From positions 930,001-994,000 of the forward strand of contig NZ_JAHWXQ010000002.1 of the NCBI RefSeq assembly GCF_019336435.1: a stretch of 64,000 bases of DNA, in the 5' to 3' direction. The DNA is from Pontibacter populi (lineage in GTDB: Bacteria > Bacteroidota > Bacteroidia > Cytophagales > Hymenobacteraceae). The position numbers and the translations under genes are program-made. Positions 1-8,680 of the stretch are shown piece by piece. The notes beneath the pieces were generated by a model that was given only the letters and a program-made list of their open reading frames with translations, did no database searches and had not been told where the DNA came from. How positions within the stretch are numbered: position 1 is the stretch's first letter; every line of letters begins with the position of its first letter.

Positions 1-1
1 T

Positions 2-1813
2 TGTCACCAGGGGCTGGTACAGGGCCTGCGCGTAGACCACGTCGATGGGCTTTTTGATCCGGATAAATACCTGGTACAACTGCGCGAAATGGCAGGAGAT
101 GATAAGTACCTTGTGGTTGAAAAAATTCTGGAAGGTGAAGAAGTGATACCCGATTACTGGCCGATACAGGGCAACTCCGGCTACGACTTTTTAGCCTGGG
201 CAAGTAACGTGATGACTGACCCCGCAGGTAAAGAAAAGTTAACCGAGGTATACCAGCGCATCGTGCCAACCGCCACCACCGATTACGAAAAACTGGTATT
301 CGATAAAAAGCTGTTTATACTGGAGAAACGCATGCAGGGCGAACTACAAAACCTGCTGCGCCTGCTGCAACACCTGCAGATCGTGCCTGAAGAAGCCGAA
401 GAAACCTGGTACCATGCCCTGGCCGTTTGGCTGGCATCTTTCCCGGTTTACCGCGTGTATGGCAACAGCTTTCCGCTGCCCGATGTAGCCCATGAAGTGA
501 TTGAGAAAGCGTATGCAACTGCAGTGAAGAAAGCTCCTGAACGCCAGGAACAGCTCGACTCCATCCGTAAAATATACCAACCTGATTTAAGTGAATCAGA
601 AGATGTGCTGCGGGATAAACTATACTTTGTAATGCGGAGTCAGCAGTTTACGGGGCCACTGACTGCCAAGGGTGTGGAGGATACCACGTTTTACAACTAT
701 AACCGCCTGCTCTCGCTCAACGATGTGGGCAATAGTCCCGAGATTTTTAACCTGCCACCTGCGCGTTTTCACGAGCACATGCAGGGCCGGCAGCAGCATT
801 TTCCTCATTCTATAAATGGTACTGCCACCCACGACACCAAGCGCGGCGAAGATGCCCGCATGCGCATCAGTGTGATCAGTGAGTTGCCGGAAGAGTGGGA
901 ACAAAATGTGCAGCAATGGATGGATTTTGCCGTGGATGTAGCCCCGGGTATGGTGCCGCGCCGCAACGACTTGTATTTTATTTTCCAGGCGCTGCTGGGT
1001 GTGGTTCCGATGGATGAAACCATTGATGATACCCTGATCGAACGCGTGCAGGAATACATTACCAAAGCCCTACGCGAAACCAAAGCCCGCACCAACTGGA
1101 CCAACCCGAATGAGGAGTACGAAGAAGCCACCAAAGAACTAGCCAGTAAACTGCTCAGGAGCAAGCGCTTCCTGGATATGTTCCTGCCGTTCTTCCGCAA
1201 GTTGTCGCATTATGGCTGGCTCTATAGTTTAAACCAGTTGCTACTCAAGCTAACCTGCCCCGGCGTGCCCGATATTTACCAGGGCTGCGAGTTCTGGGAC
1301 CTGAGTTTGGTAGACCCCGATAACCGCCGGAAAGTAGATTATAGTTTGCGACAAGGTGCGCTGGATAAACTGCAGGCTGCCGCTACAGGCGAACAGGCAA
1401 AACTACACCAGCAACTGCTGCAGGAACCTGGAAATGGCCAGGTGAAACTTTACCTGCTCTTCAGAACATTGGCTACCCGCAACAACTTCCGTGATGTATT
1501 TGAACAAGGTGAATATTTGCCATTAGAAGCAACCGGAAACTATAAAATCCATATACTTGCCTTTGCCAGAAAGTATAAAGACCAATGGGCTATAGTTGCT
1601 GTACCGCTGCTGTTGACAAAACTAACAAATGAAAACGGCTTACCGTTAGGTGAAAAAGTTTGGGCTGATACAGCACTTGTCCTTCCGGATGGCGCACCGC
1701 AACAATGGCAGGATGAACTGGGCAACAGACAACTGACCGGCAACAGCAACCTAAGTTTAGCCGATCTCACAGCAACATTCCCTGTCGTACTCTTAACCGG
1801 AACAAACTTATGA
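2..1813 (+). CDS. treY: Malto-oligosyltrehalose synthase TreY (5' end outside window)
   Basis: Cytoplasmic GH13 enzyme that turns the reducing end of a maltooligosaccharide into a trehalose linkage. The reading frame is open from base 2, before the first ATG at 89, so this is the C-terminal part (about 603 residues) of a protein usually near 900. Visible family motifs are GLRVDHVDGL (nucleophile Asp, visible residue 12), VVEKIL (acid/base Glu, visible residue 40), WPIQGNSGYDFL, and the late HDTKRGEDAR block with the third catalytic Asp. The stop overlaps the malQ start by four bases (ATGA), which implies translational coupling. The usual partner treZ is not in the window and would be expected upstream. 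The family call is secure; the missing N-terminus cannot be assessed. Confidence 0.95.
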   Translation, partial: CHQGLVQGLRVDHVDGLFDPDKYLVQLREMAGDDKYLVVEKILEGEEVIPDYWPIQGNSGYDFLAWASNVMTDPAGKEKLTEVYQRIVPTATTDYEKLVFDKKLFILEKRMQGELQNLLRLLQHLQIVPEEAEETWYHALAVWLASFPVYRVYGNSFPLPDVAHEVIEKAYATAVKKAPERQEQLDSIRKIYQPDLSESEDVLRDKLYFVMRSQQFTGPLTAKGVEDTTFYNYNRLLSLNDVGNSPEIFNLPPARFHEHMQGRQQHFPHSINGTATHDTKRGEDARMRISVISELPEEWEQNVQQWMDFAVDVAPGMVPRRNDLYFIFQALLGVVPMDETIDDTLIERVQEYITKALRETKARTNWTNPNEEYEEATKELASKLLRSKRFLDMFLPFFRKLSHYGWLYSLNQLLLKLTCPGVPDIYQGCEFWDLSLVDPDNRRKVDYSLRQGALDKLQAAATGEQAKLHQQLLQEPGNGQVKLYLLFRTLATRNNFRDVFEQGEYLPLEATGNYKIHILAFARKYKDQWAIVAVPLLLTKLTNENGLPLGEKVWADTALVLPDGAPQQWQDELGNRQLTGNSNLSLADLTATFPVVLLTGTNL

Positions 1814-3333
1814 TCATACCACACCGAAGCTGCGGCATTTTACTGCACATTACCTCGCTCCCATCCAAATACGGCATCGGCGACCTAGGCCCGGAAGCCT
1901 ATAAATTTGCAGACCAACTGGAAGCCGCCGGGCAGCGTTACTGGCAGATCCTTCCACTAAATCCAACCGAAACCGGCATGGGCAATTCGCCTTATAGCAG
2001 CCACTCTGCTTTTGCAGGGAACCCGTTACTTCTGAGCCCGGATTTGCTGGTAGAAGATGGCTTGCTGGAGAAAAAAGACCTGAAGCATGCCTATAGTTTC
2101 CCAGATGATAAGGTAGACTACGAAGTGGCCACTTTGTTCAAAAGTGAGATCTGGCGAAAGGTGTTTTTCAACTATAAATCAACAGAACCGAAAGCGTTAA
2201 AAAGGGAGTTTGAAGCATTTCTGGAAGAGCACAAGGACTGGATAATCGACTATAGTTACTTCGTGGTTTTTAAAGAGCATTACGGGCTTAAAAGTTGGGT
2301 GGAATGGGATAAAGGCATCCGGACAAGACAGGAAAGCGCCATGCAGCAACTGGCCGAAGAGCAGGTGCTAAAAATAGAGCAGGAACAGTTTCTGCAATTC
2401 CTTTTTTACCGACAATGGAACAACCTGAAAGCCTACTGCGAACAGAAGGATATCCATTTTATAGGCGATATGCCGTTTTATGTAAGCCACGACAGCGCCG
2501 ACGTATGGGCTAACCCGGATTACTTTAAGCTGGATAAAGACGAAAGACCATCGGCGGTGTCAGGTGTGCCACCGGATTTCTTCAGCGAGACCGGGCAACT
2601 CTGGGGTACGCCGGTGTATAACTGGAAAGCCCTGGCCAAACATAACTACGATTGGTGGCTGCGCCGCATCGATCATAACCTGAAACTTTTCAGCTTGCTG
2701 CGCCTGGATCATTTCAGGGCTTTTTCTGCTTACTGGGAAGTGCCGGCCAGCGAAGAAACAGCCATCAATGGGAAGTGGGTAAAATCTCCGGGGCACGAAC
2801 TGCTCACACTCATTAAGCAACACAATCCCGAAATGCCGATCATAGCCGAAGACCTGGGCGACATTGACCAGCCTGTACGCGACCTAATCAAGCAATTTGA
2901 GTTGCCGGGCATGCTGGTTCTCCTGTTTGCTTTCGAAAGTAATGAGTATGCCTTTGAGAGTTCGTTCCTGCCACACAACCATACGCCAAACAGCATTGTG
3001 TACACCGGCACCCACGATAATTCCACTGTAAAAGCTTGGTTTAAAGATGCTAAAGCAGCAGACCGCAAAATGTTCAGCAACTATGTGCACCAAGAAGTGA
3101 CGCAGGAGAATGCCCACGAAGTGATGTTACAGTTAGCGTATAGTTCGGTTTCTCAGCTGGCTATCGTTCCAGTGCAGGATGTGCTGGGGCTCGGCCACGA
3201 AGGCATCATGAACAAACCATCTACTTCCAAAGGCAACTGGCAATGGCGCCTTCAGAAAAATCAGTTTTCTGCCAGGCTGGTAAAATGGTTAAGGCAGCAG
3301 GCAGAAACGTATGGCAGGGTTGTGGACCAATGA
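1810..3333 (+). CDS. malQ: 4-alpha-glucanotransferase MalQ
   Basis: Amylomaltase (GH77) that transfers alpha-1,4-glucan chains between maltooligosaccharides. At 507 residues it is the normal bacterial length. The N-terminal signature RSCGILLHITSLPSKYGIG is present. Catalytic residues are the nucleophile in RLDHFRAF (Asp300), the acid/base in PIIAEDLG (Glu347) and the stabiliser in TGTHDNST (Asp403). The ATG sits inside the treY stop. Together the two genes suggest a glycogen-to-trehalose or maltodextrin-remodelling unit. No strong terminator follows; repeat copy 1 occupies the downstream space. Confidence 0.96.
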   Translation: MIIPHRSCGILLHITSLPSKYGIGDLGPEAYKFADQLEAAGQRYWQILPLNPTETGMGNSPYSSHSAFAGNPLLLSPDLLVEDGLLEKKDLKHAYSFPDDKVDYEVATLFKSEIWRKVFFNYKSTEPKALKREFEAFLEEHKDWIIDYSYFVVFKEHYGLKSWVEWDKGIRTRQESAMQQLAEEQVLKIEQEQFLQFLFYRQWNNLKAYCEQKDIHFIGDMPFYVSHDSADVWANPDYFKLDKDERPSAVSGVPPDFFSETGQLWGTPVYNWKALAKHNYDWWLRRIDHNLKLFSLLRLDHFRAFSAYWEVPASEETAINGKWVKSPGHELLTLIKQHNPEMPIIAEDLGDIDQPVRDLIKQFELPGMLVLLFAFESNEYAFESSFLPHNHTPNSIVYTGTHDNSTVKAWFKDAKAADRKMFSNYVHQEVTQENAHEVMLQLAYSSVSQLAIVPVQDVLGLGHEGIMNKPSTSKGNWQWRLQKNQFSARLVKWLRQQAETYGRVVDQ

Positions 3334-3480
3334 TTAGGGTAATCCTATTTTTTGCTGTAGTTGTGGTTAGCGTGCTATAGTTAGCGTTGGTCCAACCACC
3401 GCCAGCTCCTCCTTGCCTAAGGCGGGGAGCTTTTAGGTTTTTGCTATAATTTAGGTTATCGATTTATAGTATGCGGTATT

Positions 3481-3950
3481 AACCCACCCCTACCCCTCCC
3501 GAGAGGGGAATTTCTGAGATTGCTTTAGTCCGTGGCTATAATTTTATAGTTTCTGTTTTAACACCCCTATAGTCCCCTCAAGGGGACAATTGCTGCTGCT
3601 ACTAATTTCTAAACTATAGTTCTATGGTTACAGACCACGAACAGGGCAGGTTTCCCTGCCCCTTCGGAACTATAGCCACGATACATCTCGAAGCTTACCG
3701 GTTCAAATTATAGTTAGTGGTTGCTATGAGAAACTTCTCAGTCTTTGGGTGGAGCGCCTTGTGAATATCTGGTGCCTGTAGGGCATTGCGAGGCACGAGC
3801 AAAAGAGATTCGCGCAGCGCGATGCCCGAAGACGGGGCCTCCCGGCCGTGAGGGCACCAAAGCTAAAAATAAAACAGTAGGCTAGTAGAGCTCCCAGGAT
3901 TAGGGGATATTTGAAAGAAATGGCATAGTTCGAATTTCAACTATAGCTAA
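3481..3950 (+). repeat. Dispersed intergenic multi-hairpin repeat, copy 1
   Basis: This element fills most of the 715-bp gap between malQ and the convergent TerB-like gene. In order it holds: a hairpin CCCCTC-CCGA-GAGGGG; a short CCCCT-CA-AGGGG hairpin; GGGCAGG/CCTGCCC; the text CGATACATCTCGAAGCTTAC; CTTCTCAGTCTTTGGGT; and a long fold opened by GGTGCC and closed by GGCACC around a 48-bp core at 3817-3864. It ends near GAGCTCCCAGG. The same order recurs at 5897-6410 and 37830-38352, and inverted at 45736-46290. No coding potential was seen. TATAGTT/AACTATA occurs about nine times in the whole gap. Confidence 0.85.
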
Positions 3951-4048
3951 CTATAGAACTATAGCGTTTTAGTTACCTCCACAATAAAGCCTAAAACAGT
4001 TCGGGATTATGAAGACTCTACTAATAAATCTAGCCTATTAATCACTGA

Positions 4049-4846
4049 TCACCAGCCAGAAGTCCTGCGTTTGCCTCCTCCTAAAATACCACCAAGTAAA
4101 CCACCGAGTCCGCCGGAATTCATGCCGCCATAGCCACGTCGGCCGTTCAGACCACCTAGTATGGATATAATGGAGCCAAGTCCGCCTCCGCGGCTCATAC
4201 CGCCTCCCATCATTCCGCCGCCCATGGCACCACCCAGTAATCCCCCGAGCAGGCCACCGCCCATTCCGCCCATCCTACTGCCACCACGACGACGCATCAT
4301 ACTGGATAACACTATAGGAGCAAGAATGCCCAGCATACCAGTAACCATACCGGGAGAAATGCCAGCTTTTTTAAACATATCTCCAAAGCCAGTTTTGTTC
4401 AGAAAAGAATGGGAAGTAGGGTCCTCGCCCTGCTGTTTTGCTTCGTCGGCTTTATCTACAAACTCATCTAAAATGCTGTATTGCTGCTGATCAATGCCCA
4501 GGTAATCGGCCACATCTTTTATGCGCTGCTGCTCATCCTGTGTGTATTGCCCGTCGGCTTTGGCAAAGCTGATAATATCTGTCACAAAAGAGAAGCGTAG
4601 CTGGCTTGTTTTAAGCACATCAAGGCATTTCTCCAGGTTTATCTTGTCCGGGTTTTTAGCGATATAGGCTACCTCCTGCTGCACGTTCTGAGGCAGTTCG
4701 GCGGCTTCGGCCATCATCTGTAAAAACTGCAGTTCTTCGTCGGTTGTTTTACCATCGGCAGAGGCCATAATAGCCAGTGCTCCGAAGTATGCTCCTTTTT
4801 CTTCCTGTGAGTAGTCTTTCAGTAAAGTGGTTTGTTCCTGTTCCAT
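4049..4846 (-). CDS. TerB-like domain protein with Gly/Met-rich tail
   Basis: 265 residues. Residues about 1-150 form a helical acidic domain with the feel of the tellurite-resistance TerB family (paired segments like ALAIMASADGKTTDEE and DIISFAKADGQYTQDE, each with an acidic metal-binding-like turn). A hydrophobic stretch near 165-185 (GMVTGMLGILAPIVLSSMM) could be a membrane helix. The last 75 residues are low-complexity, almost only Gly, Met, Leu, Arg and Ser, and end KRRTSGW. TerB domains sit in stress-associated membrane complexes in other bacteria; no other ter gene is nearby, so the role is unknown. The tail makes automated homology unreliable. Confidence 0.7.
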   Translation of the reverse strand: MEQEQTTLLKDYSQEEKGAYFGALAIMASADGKTTDEELQFLQMMAEAAELPQNVQQEVAYIAKNPDKINLEKCLDVLKTSQLRFSFVTDIISFAKADGQYTQDEQQRIKDVADYLGIDQQQYSILDEFVDKADEAKQQGEDPTSHSFLNKTGFGDMFKKAGISPGMVTGMLGILAPIVLSSMMRRRGGSRMGGMGGGLLGGLLGGAMGGGMMGGGMSRGGGLGSIISILGGLNGRRGYGGMNSGGLGGLLGGILGGGKRRTSGW

Positions 4847-4930
4847 AGCTTTTGTTTGTGTGTAGTTCTGTAATAACGGCTGCTATAGTCGACAGGTTGG
4901 TTTAATCTATAGTTTGAGACAAGCATAAAT

Positions 4931-4963
4931 AAAAAATCCCCAGCCATACTACAGCCGGGGATT
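4931..4963 (-). terminator. Rho-independent terminator of pirin gene
   Basis: On the minus strand a stem AATCCCC(G)GC / GC(T)GGGGATT is followed directly by a T-run. It lies just past the pirin stop. Confidence 0.65.
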
Positions 4964-4986
4964 CCACTTTTAGCCAAAGGTAATTA

Positions 4987-5700
4987 TTAGTTCATCGGTA
5001 TTTCCATCAGCAACAGTTCTGCATCTGATGTAGCTTTTATAGTTATAGTTTGCGTATCAGAAATACCCATCCCATCACGTTTGTTTAGCTTTTCGCCATC
5101 TATTTCTACTTCTCCTTCCAGCAAAAAAGCATACACACCATTGCCATTCTGATGCAGTTGATACTCTTCTGTAAAACCAGATTTAAGCGTTCCGAGCGTA
5201 AACCAGGCATCCTGGTTAATCCAGATACTTTCTGCGTCCTTCTCCGGCGACACAACCGTTTGTAGTTTATTCTGCCGCTCGGCTGGGTTAAAGGTCTTCT
5301 GCTCATAGCGGGGCTTAATGTTCTGCTCTTTCGGGAATACCCAGATCTGCAGAAAATTCACATGGTCTGTTTTAGAGTTGTTAAACTCGGAGTGCGTTAA
5401 CCCACTCCCCGCCGACATGATCTGAACATCGTTTGTCCGGATAACTTTTTTGTTGCCGGTGCTGTCCTGGTGTGCCAATTCACCTGATAACGGAATCGAG
5501 ATGATCTCCATATTATCGTGTGGATGTGCCCCGAAGCCCATACCAGGAGCGACTATATCATCGTTCAGCACGCGAAGCAACCCAAAGTTCATGCGCTCAG
5601 GGCTATAGTAGCCTGCAAAACTGAAGGTATGATGCGAGTCGAGCCAGCCGTGGTTGGCGCGCCCTCTTGTGTTCGCTTTGTGAATTATTTTCCTGCTCAT
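4987..5700 (-). CDS. Pirin family protein (bicupin)
   Basis: 237-residue protein of the YhhW/pirin cupin family, whose characterised members bind iron and some act as quercetin 2,3-dioxygenases. The N-terminal signature is clear: RANHGWLDSHHTFSFAGYY and FGAHPHDNMEIISI. The metal ligands by family alignment are His59, His61, His103 and Glu105, all present. It is monocistronic, with a terminator after it and its own promoter region carrying a perfect palindrome at 5799-5820 that resembles the site in front of the nitroreductase at 22654. That suggests shared control, perhaps by a quinone- or redox-sensing repressor (inference). The true substrate cannot be told from sequence. Confidence 0.92.
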   Translation of the reverse strand: MSRKIIHKANTRGRANHGWLDSHHTFSFAGYYSPERMNFGLLRVLNDDIVAPGMGFGAHPHDNMEIISIPLSGELAHQDSTGNKKVIRTNDVQIMSAGSGLTHSEFNNSKTDHVNFLQIWVFPKEQNIKPRYEQKTFNPAERQNKLQTVVSPEKDAESIWINQDAWFTLGTLKSGFTEEYQLHQNGNGVYAFLLEGEVEIDGEKLNKRDGMGISDTQTITIKATSDAELLLMEIPMN

Positions 5701-5783
5701 AGTTTTGTTGCTTATTTCCAGGTACCGCTAACTACTATAGCTATTAACAGCTTAGAGCATTAGCACCTGTTTTAATATCTAAA

Positions 5784-5791
5784 CAAAGATA
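5784..5791 (-). promoter_or_regulatory. Bacteroidota-type -7 box (TATCTTTG) of pirin gene
   Basis: TATCTTTG on the minus strand matches the TAnnTTTG consensus of the Bacteroidota primary sigma factor. The -33 region falls inside the neighbouring palindrome and has no clear TTG. The predicted 5' leader is about 75-80 nt. Confidence 0.5.
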
Positions 5792-5798
5792 CAAATTT

Positions 5799-5820
5799 AT
5801 TTAATGTATATACATTAAAT
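5799..5820. promoter_or_regulatory. Perfect 22-bp palindrome, candidate operator
   Basis: A perfect inverted repeat with arms ATTTAATGTAT and ATACATTAAAT, placed over the expected -33 region of the pirin promoter. The right half and centre (ATGTAYATACATTAAAT) recur at 22618-22639 in front of the nitroreductase gene. A bound repressor here would block RNA polymerase. Confidence 0.6.
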
Positions 5821-5896
5821 GTACCAACAATTTTAAATTGATTGGTTAAGATGTTTATTGGGTGAGAGTAGGAAGGAAGAATTTATAGGTTGAGTT

Positions 5897-6410
5897 AACC
5901 CACCTCAACCCCTCCCTAGAGGGGAATTCCTGTTGTTGCTATAGTTAGGTTATACTTCTATAGTTTCCGTTTGTCATCCCCCTGCCCCCTTCAAAGGGGG
6001 ACTTTTCGACAACTGCACTAGTTACAGCTATCGCTCTATAGTTAGTGTCAACGAACAGGACAGGTTCACCTGTCCCTACGGAATTACCACCACGATACAT
6101 CTCGAAGCTTACCGGATCAAACTATGGATACAGGAAACTATGCGAAACTTCTCAGTCTTTGGGTTGAGCGCCTCGAGAGGTTCCGGTGCCGTCAGGCATG
6201 GCGACGTTAGGAGCCAAGGAAGCGAAAGCAGCGCGATGCCCGAAGACGGGGCCTCCCGGCCGTGAGGGCACCAAAGCTAACTATAGAACTGTAGGCTCTT
6301 AGAGCTCCCAGGTTAAGAGATAGCTATGAAAGAAAAGCCTTGGTTCGGATTGTAGAGTAGCAAACTATAAACTGAGATAGATTTCTCTCTGCGTTCAAAA
6401 TGACAAAGTG
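5897..6410 (+). repeat. Dispersed intergenic multi-hairpin repeat, copy 2
   Basis: Second copy of the element at 3481-3950, in the gap between the pirin and NUDIX genes. Hairpins in order: CCCCTC-CCTA-GAGGGG; CCCCCTT-CA-AAGGGGG; GGACAGGT-TC-ACCTGTCC; then the GGTGCC...GGCACC fold with the 48-bp core at 6231-6278, identical to copy 1. It ends in text resembling the common Bacteroidota 'ATTTCTC...AAATGACA' repeat arm. No reading frame of note. Confidence 0.85.
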
Positions 6411-6415
6411 GGTAA

Positions 6416-6985
6416 CTATAGCCCCAGCTTGCGTAGGGCAAGCAAACAGAGCGCTATAGAACCTGATACATTAATCTTACCACTAAGCACCATCTTTTCT
6501 ACATCCTGAATTGGAATGTGCAGCACTTCTATACTTTCGGATTCGTCGAGGTCCTGTTCCGCTATTTTGTAGGCGTTGCGGGCCAGGTAAAAATAAATTT
6601 TGTTGGTATCTTTGGTGGGGTTGTCAATTACTTCAGCTACAAGCTCCACATTATCAGAGGTATAACCGGTTTCTTCCAGCAGCTCGCGCTTGGCGGCTTC
6701 TTTAGGGTTATTTTCGTGATCATCTATCACACCGCCTGGCAGTTCAATAAAAATATTGGCAGCCGCATGTTTGTACTGTCTTACAAAAATGACTTCGCCG
6801 CTTTCGGTTACCGGAAAAGTCAGTACCACATCGGGCCGCACGCTCACATAATAATCATCCATCACTTTGCCGTTGGGCAACTCTACTTCGTCGCGGCGTA
6901 GTTTGTACCATTTCTCATCAAAAACGAGTTCAGATTTAAGTACTTTCCAGGGCTTGGTTCCGGTGGTGGGTTTATTTGCAGACAT
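6416..6985 (-). CDS. NUDIX hydrolase, ADP-ribose pyrophosphatase-like
   Basis: 189 residues, cytoplasmic. The N-terminal beta-strand portion (WYKLRRDEVELPNGKV) and the Nudix box GGVIDDHENN...AAKRELLEETGY match ADP-ribose/ADP-sugar pyrophosphatases. The box has one extra residue between the first Glu and the RE pair compared with the GX5EX7REUXEEXGU consensus, but the Mg-binding RELLEE core is intact. It likely hydrolyses a nucleoside diphosphate linked to a small group; the exact substrate is not readable. It stands alone, with repeat copy 2 just downstream and the GT4 gene upstream on the same strand. Confidence 0.88.
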   Translation of the reverse strand: MSANKPTTGTKPWKVLKSELVFDEKWYKLRRDEVELPNGKVMDDYYVSVRPDVVLTFPVTESGEVIFVRQYKHAAANIFIELPGGVIDDHENNPKEAAKRELLEETGYTSDNVELVAEVIDNPTKDTNKIYFYLARNAYKIAEQDLDESESIEVLHIPIQDVEKMVLSGKINVSGSIALCLLALRKLGL

Positions 6986-7095
6986 GGTTGCAAGTTATAG
7001 TTAATCGGCGTAAAAAAGCCACATTTACTTAAGAGCGAGCGCGGAGTTGTACTTTGCTAAAAAGTTTTTCAGTAACAGATAGCTTAAATTACAAA

Positions 7096-7136
7096 CTATA
7101 GTTGGGGGCCGGCATTTTTCCTGGTCCCAACTATAG
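7096..7136. repeat. Inverted repeat built from two TATAGTT motifs
   Basis: Arms CTATAGTTGGG (7096-7106) and CCCAACTATAG (7126-7136) enclose a GC-rich 19-base loop. It lies just past the stop of the minus-strand GT4 gene and may act as its terminator, although the T-tract is poor. Confidence 0.5.
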
Positions 7137-7147
7137 GTTGCAAAAAC

Positions 7148-8251
7148 TTATACGGCAACCGGTGTATTTACCAACTGTCGGTAGATGTGGGTATAGTCCT
7201 GGGCCATCTGGTCGGCGGTGTAGCCATGCGAGCGTTTTACAGCGCGGCAAGCCATTATGTTGCGGCAGAACTCATCGTCAATCAGGCTATTGATTGTATC
7301 GCGTAGCTCATCAGCATTATTCGGGTCGGTATACTTAGCTGCATTTCCCCAGATCTCGGCCTGGCTTTCAGTTTTGCCCACTACCAGCGCACACCCCGAC
7401 ATGGCAGCTTCCAGTATAGTTAACCCGAAAGGTTCGTATTTGGCGGGCAGGGCATATATGGAGGCTCTCGATAACCAGTCTGATACTTCTTTGTTGGTGA
7501 GTTTGCCCAGGAAATGTACGTTCTCCAGTTCTATCGTTTTTCCGGTTGCAGGATGTTTGTCGTCGCCGGCAATGTAAACAGGCCACTTAAGTTCCGATGC
7601 GATGTGTGCCAGCATCGAGATGTTTTTGGCTTCGTCCCAGACGCGGCCCATGCTGAACACAAATGGCTCTTTGCGCCCGAACTGGAAATGATGCTGCCCG
7701 CGGCCATTATAGATCACGCTGCTTTTTTTGAAAGGTCCGTATAGTTCTTCGGCCTGGTGCATCATTGCCTGTGTAGGTGCTACTACCACATCGGCAGCCT
7801 GCAATCCTTTTGTAACAAGCTCTTTGTATTTATTCCATTCTTTCGGAGCATCTGCCTCTTTTACAGCCTTCCACCAGCTTAGCACACACGAGTGCACCAC
7901 CACCACTACAGGCTTTCCCCAGTCAAGGGCAGCGTGTGCCATGCCATTCAGGTGAATAATGTCGGGTTGTACTTCATCGCGCAGTTGCAGTAACCATTCG
8001 CCGGCTTTCGCAATATCATTCCAGGGGTTGTCCATCCATTCGAGCTTATAGTCGCTTTCATAAACGGTAAGGTTGCTTATAGTTGCGGCTTCGGCTTGTT
8101 GCTCTTCAGTCATGCGGCCACCCATTACAGCTACTGCTACCTGTGTGCCTGCCTGTTCCAGCGCTCTTGCAAGTTCCAGTGTATAGGTCCAGACGCCACC
8201 CACGGTATCGGCTGTCATTAAAATCTTGGAAGGGTAATGATGTAATTCCAT
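7148..8251 (-). CDS. Glycosyltransferase family 4 protein
   Basis: 367 residues with the GT-B, GT4 layout. The N-terminal domain starts KILMTADTVGGVWTYTLELARAL, the acceptor-side glycine-rich loop of this family. The C-terminal domain has the donor-site pattern ALPAKYEPFGLTILEAAMSG, which contains the EX7E motif of retaining GT4 enzymes. No signal peptide or membrane helix, so a cytosolic or peripheral retaining transferase. A ribosome-binding-like AGGAG lies about 9 bases before the ATG. Donor and acceptor cannot be inferred; closeness to treY/malQ invites a link to glucan metabolism but the genes are not co-transcribed. Confidence 0.85.
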   Translation of the reverse strand: MELHHYPSKILMTADTVGGVWTYTLELARALEQAGTQVAVAVMGGRMTEEQQAEAATISNLTVYESDYKLEWMDNPWNDIAKAGEWLLQLRDEVQPDIIHLNGMAHAALDWGKPVVVVVHSCVLSWWKAVKEADAPKEWNKYKELVTKGLQAADVVVAPTQAMMHQAEELYGPFKKSSVIYNGRGQHHFQFGRKEPFVFSMGRVWDEAKNISMLAHIASELKWPVYIAGDDKHPATGKTIELENVHFLGKLTNKEVSDWLSRASIYALPAKYEPFGLTILEAAMSGCALVVGKTESQAEIWGNAAKYTDPNNADELRDTINSLIDDEFCRNIMACRAVKRSHGYTADQMAQDYTHIYRQLVNTPVAV

Positions 8252-8680
8252 ACTAATATCTCCTGTAAATTATACGCACTATTGCTGCAGCATTTTTATA
8301 GTTCAGTGTAAAGCATGCCCTAAAGCCGTGGCCCTGCGCTGCAATACTTTTCTGTAGTTTTATTTCTCTGCTAAATGCCTGTATCCTGTTTATCTAATAA
8401 CTATTACTATAGGGCAGCGCTTGTTTCAGAGTAAATTCTTTAGCTGTCGTGAGTTACCTGTTTGATGCCGGATGAATGTGTTTGCAGTATGCTGCGGGAT
8501 TTTTGCCGGCCAGGTGGTACGACTTTTATTTTCTTGGTGAGTTCTATTACGGTGACATAGAACATTCAGTTGGTCAGTTTCTTACTTTTTAGCTAATTTT
8601 CTGTGGATCCCCTGTTTTAATATGTTTTTGGTTTAATATTGCCGCTAAGTCCAGCCATCTGAAAACTAGCCTCTACGCCC
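8252..8680. other. 429-bp divergent intergenic region
   Basis: It lies between the minus-strand GT4 gene and the plus-strand acetyltransferase gene, so it should hold two promoters. No convincing TTG/TAnnTTTG pair, repeat copy or hairpin was found. One TATAGTT motif occurs near 8297. Confidence 0.5.

Noticed and set aside
4161..4490. 109-codon proline-rich open frame opposite the TerB-like gene
   Set aside because: It is the complement of the Gly-rich tail; GGN codons read as CCN on the other strand.
3481..6410. CRISPR-like array because of repeated hairpin text
   Set aside because: Copies are kilobases apart, long and in intergenic gaps; no short regular repeat-spacer pattern and no cas gene.
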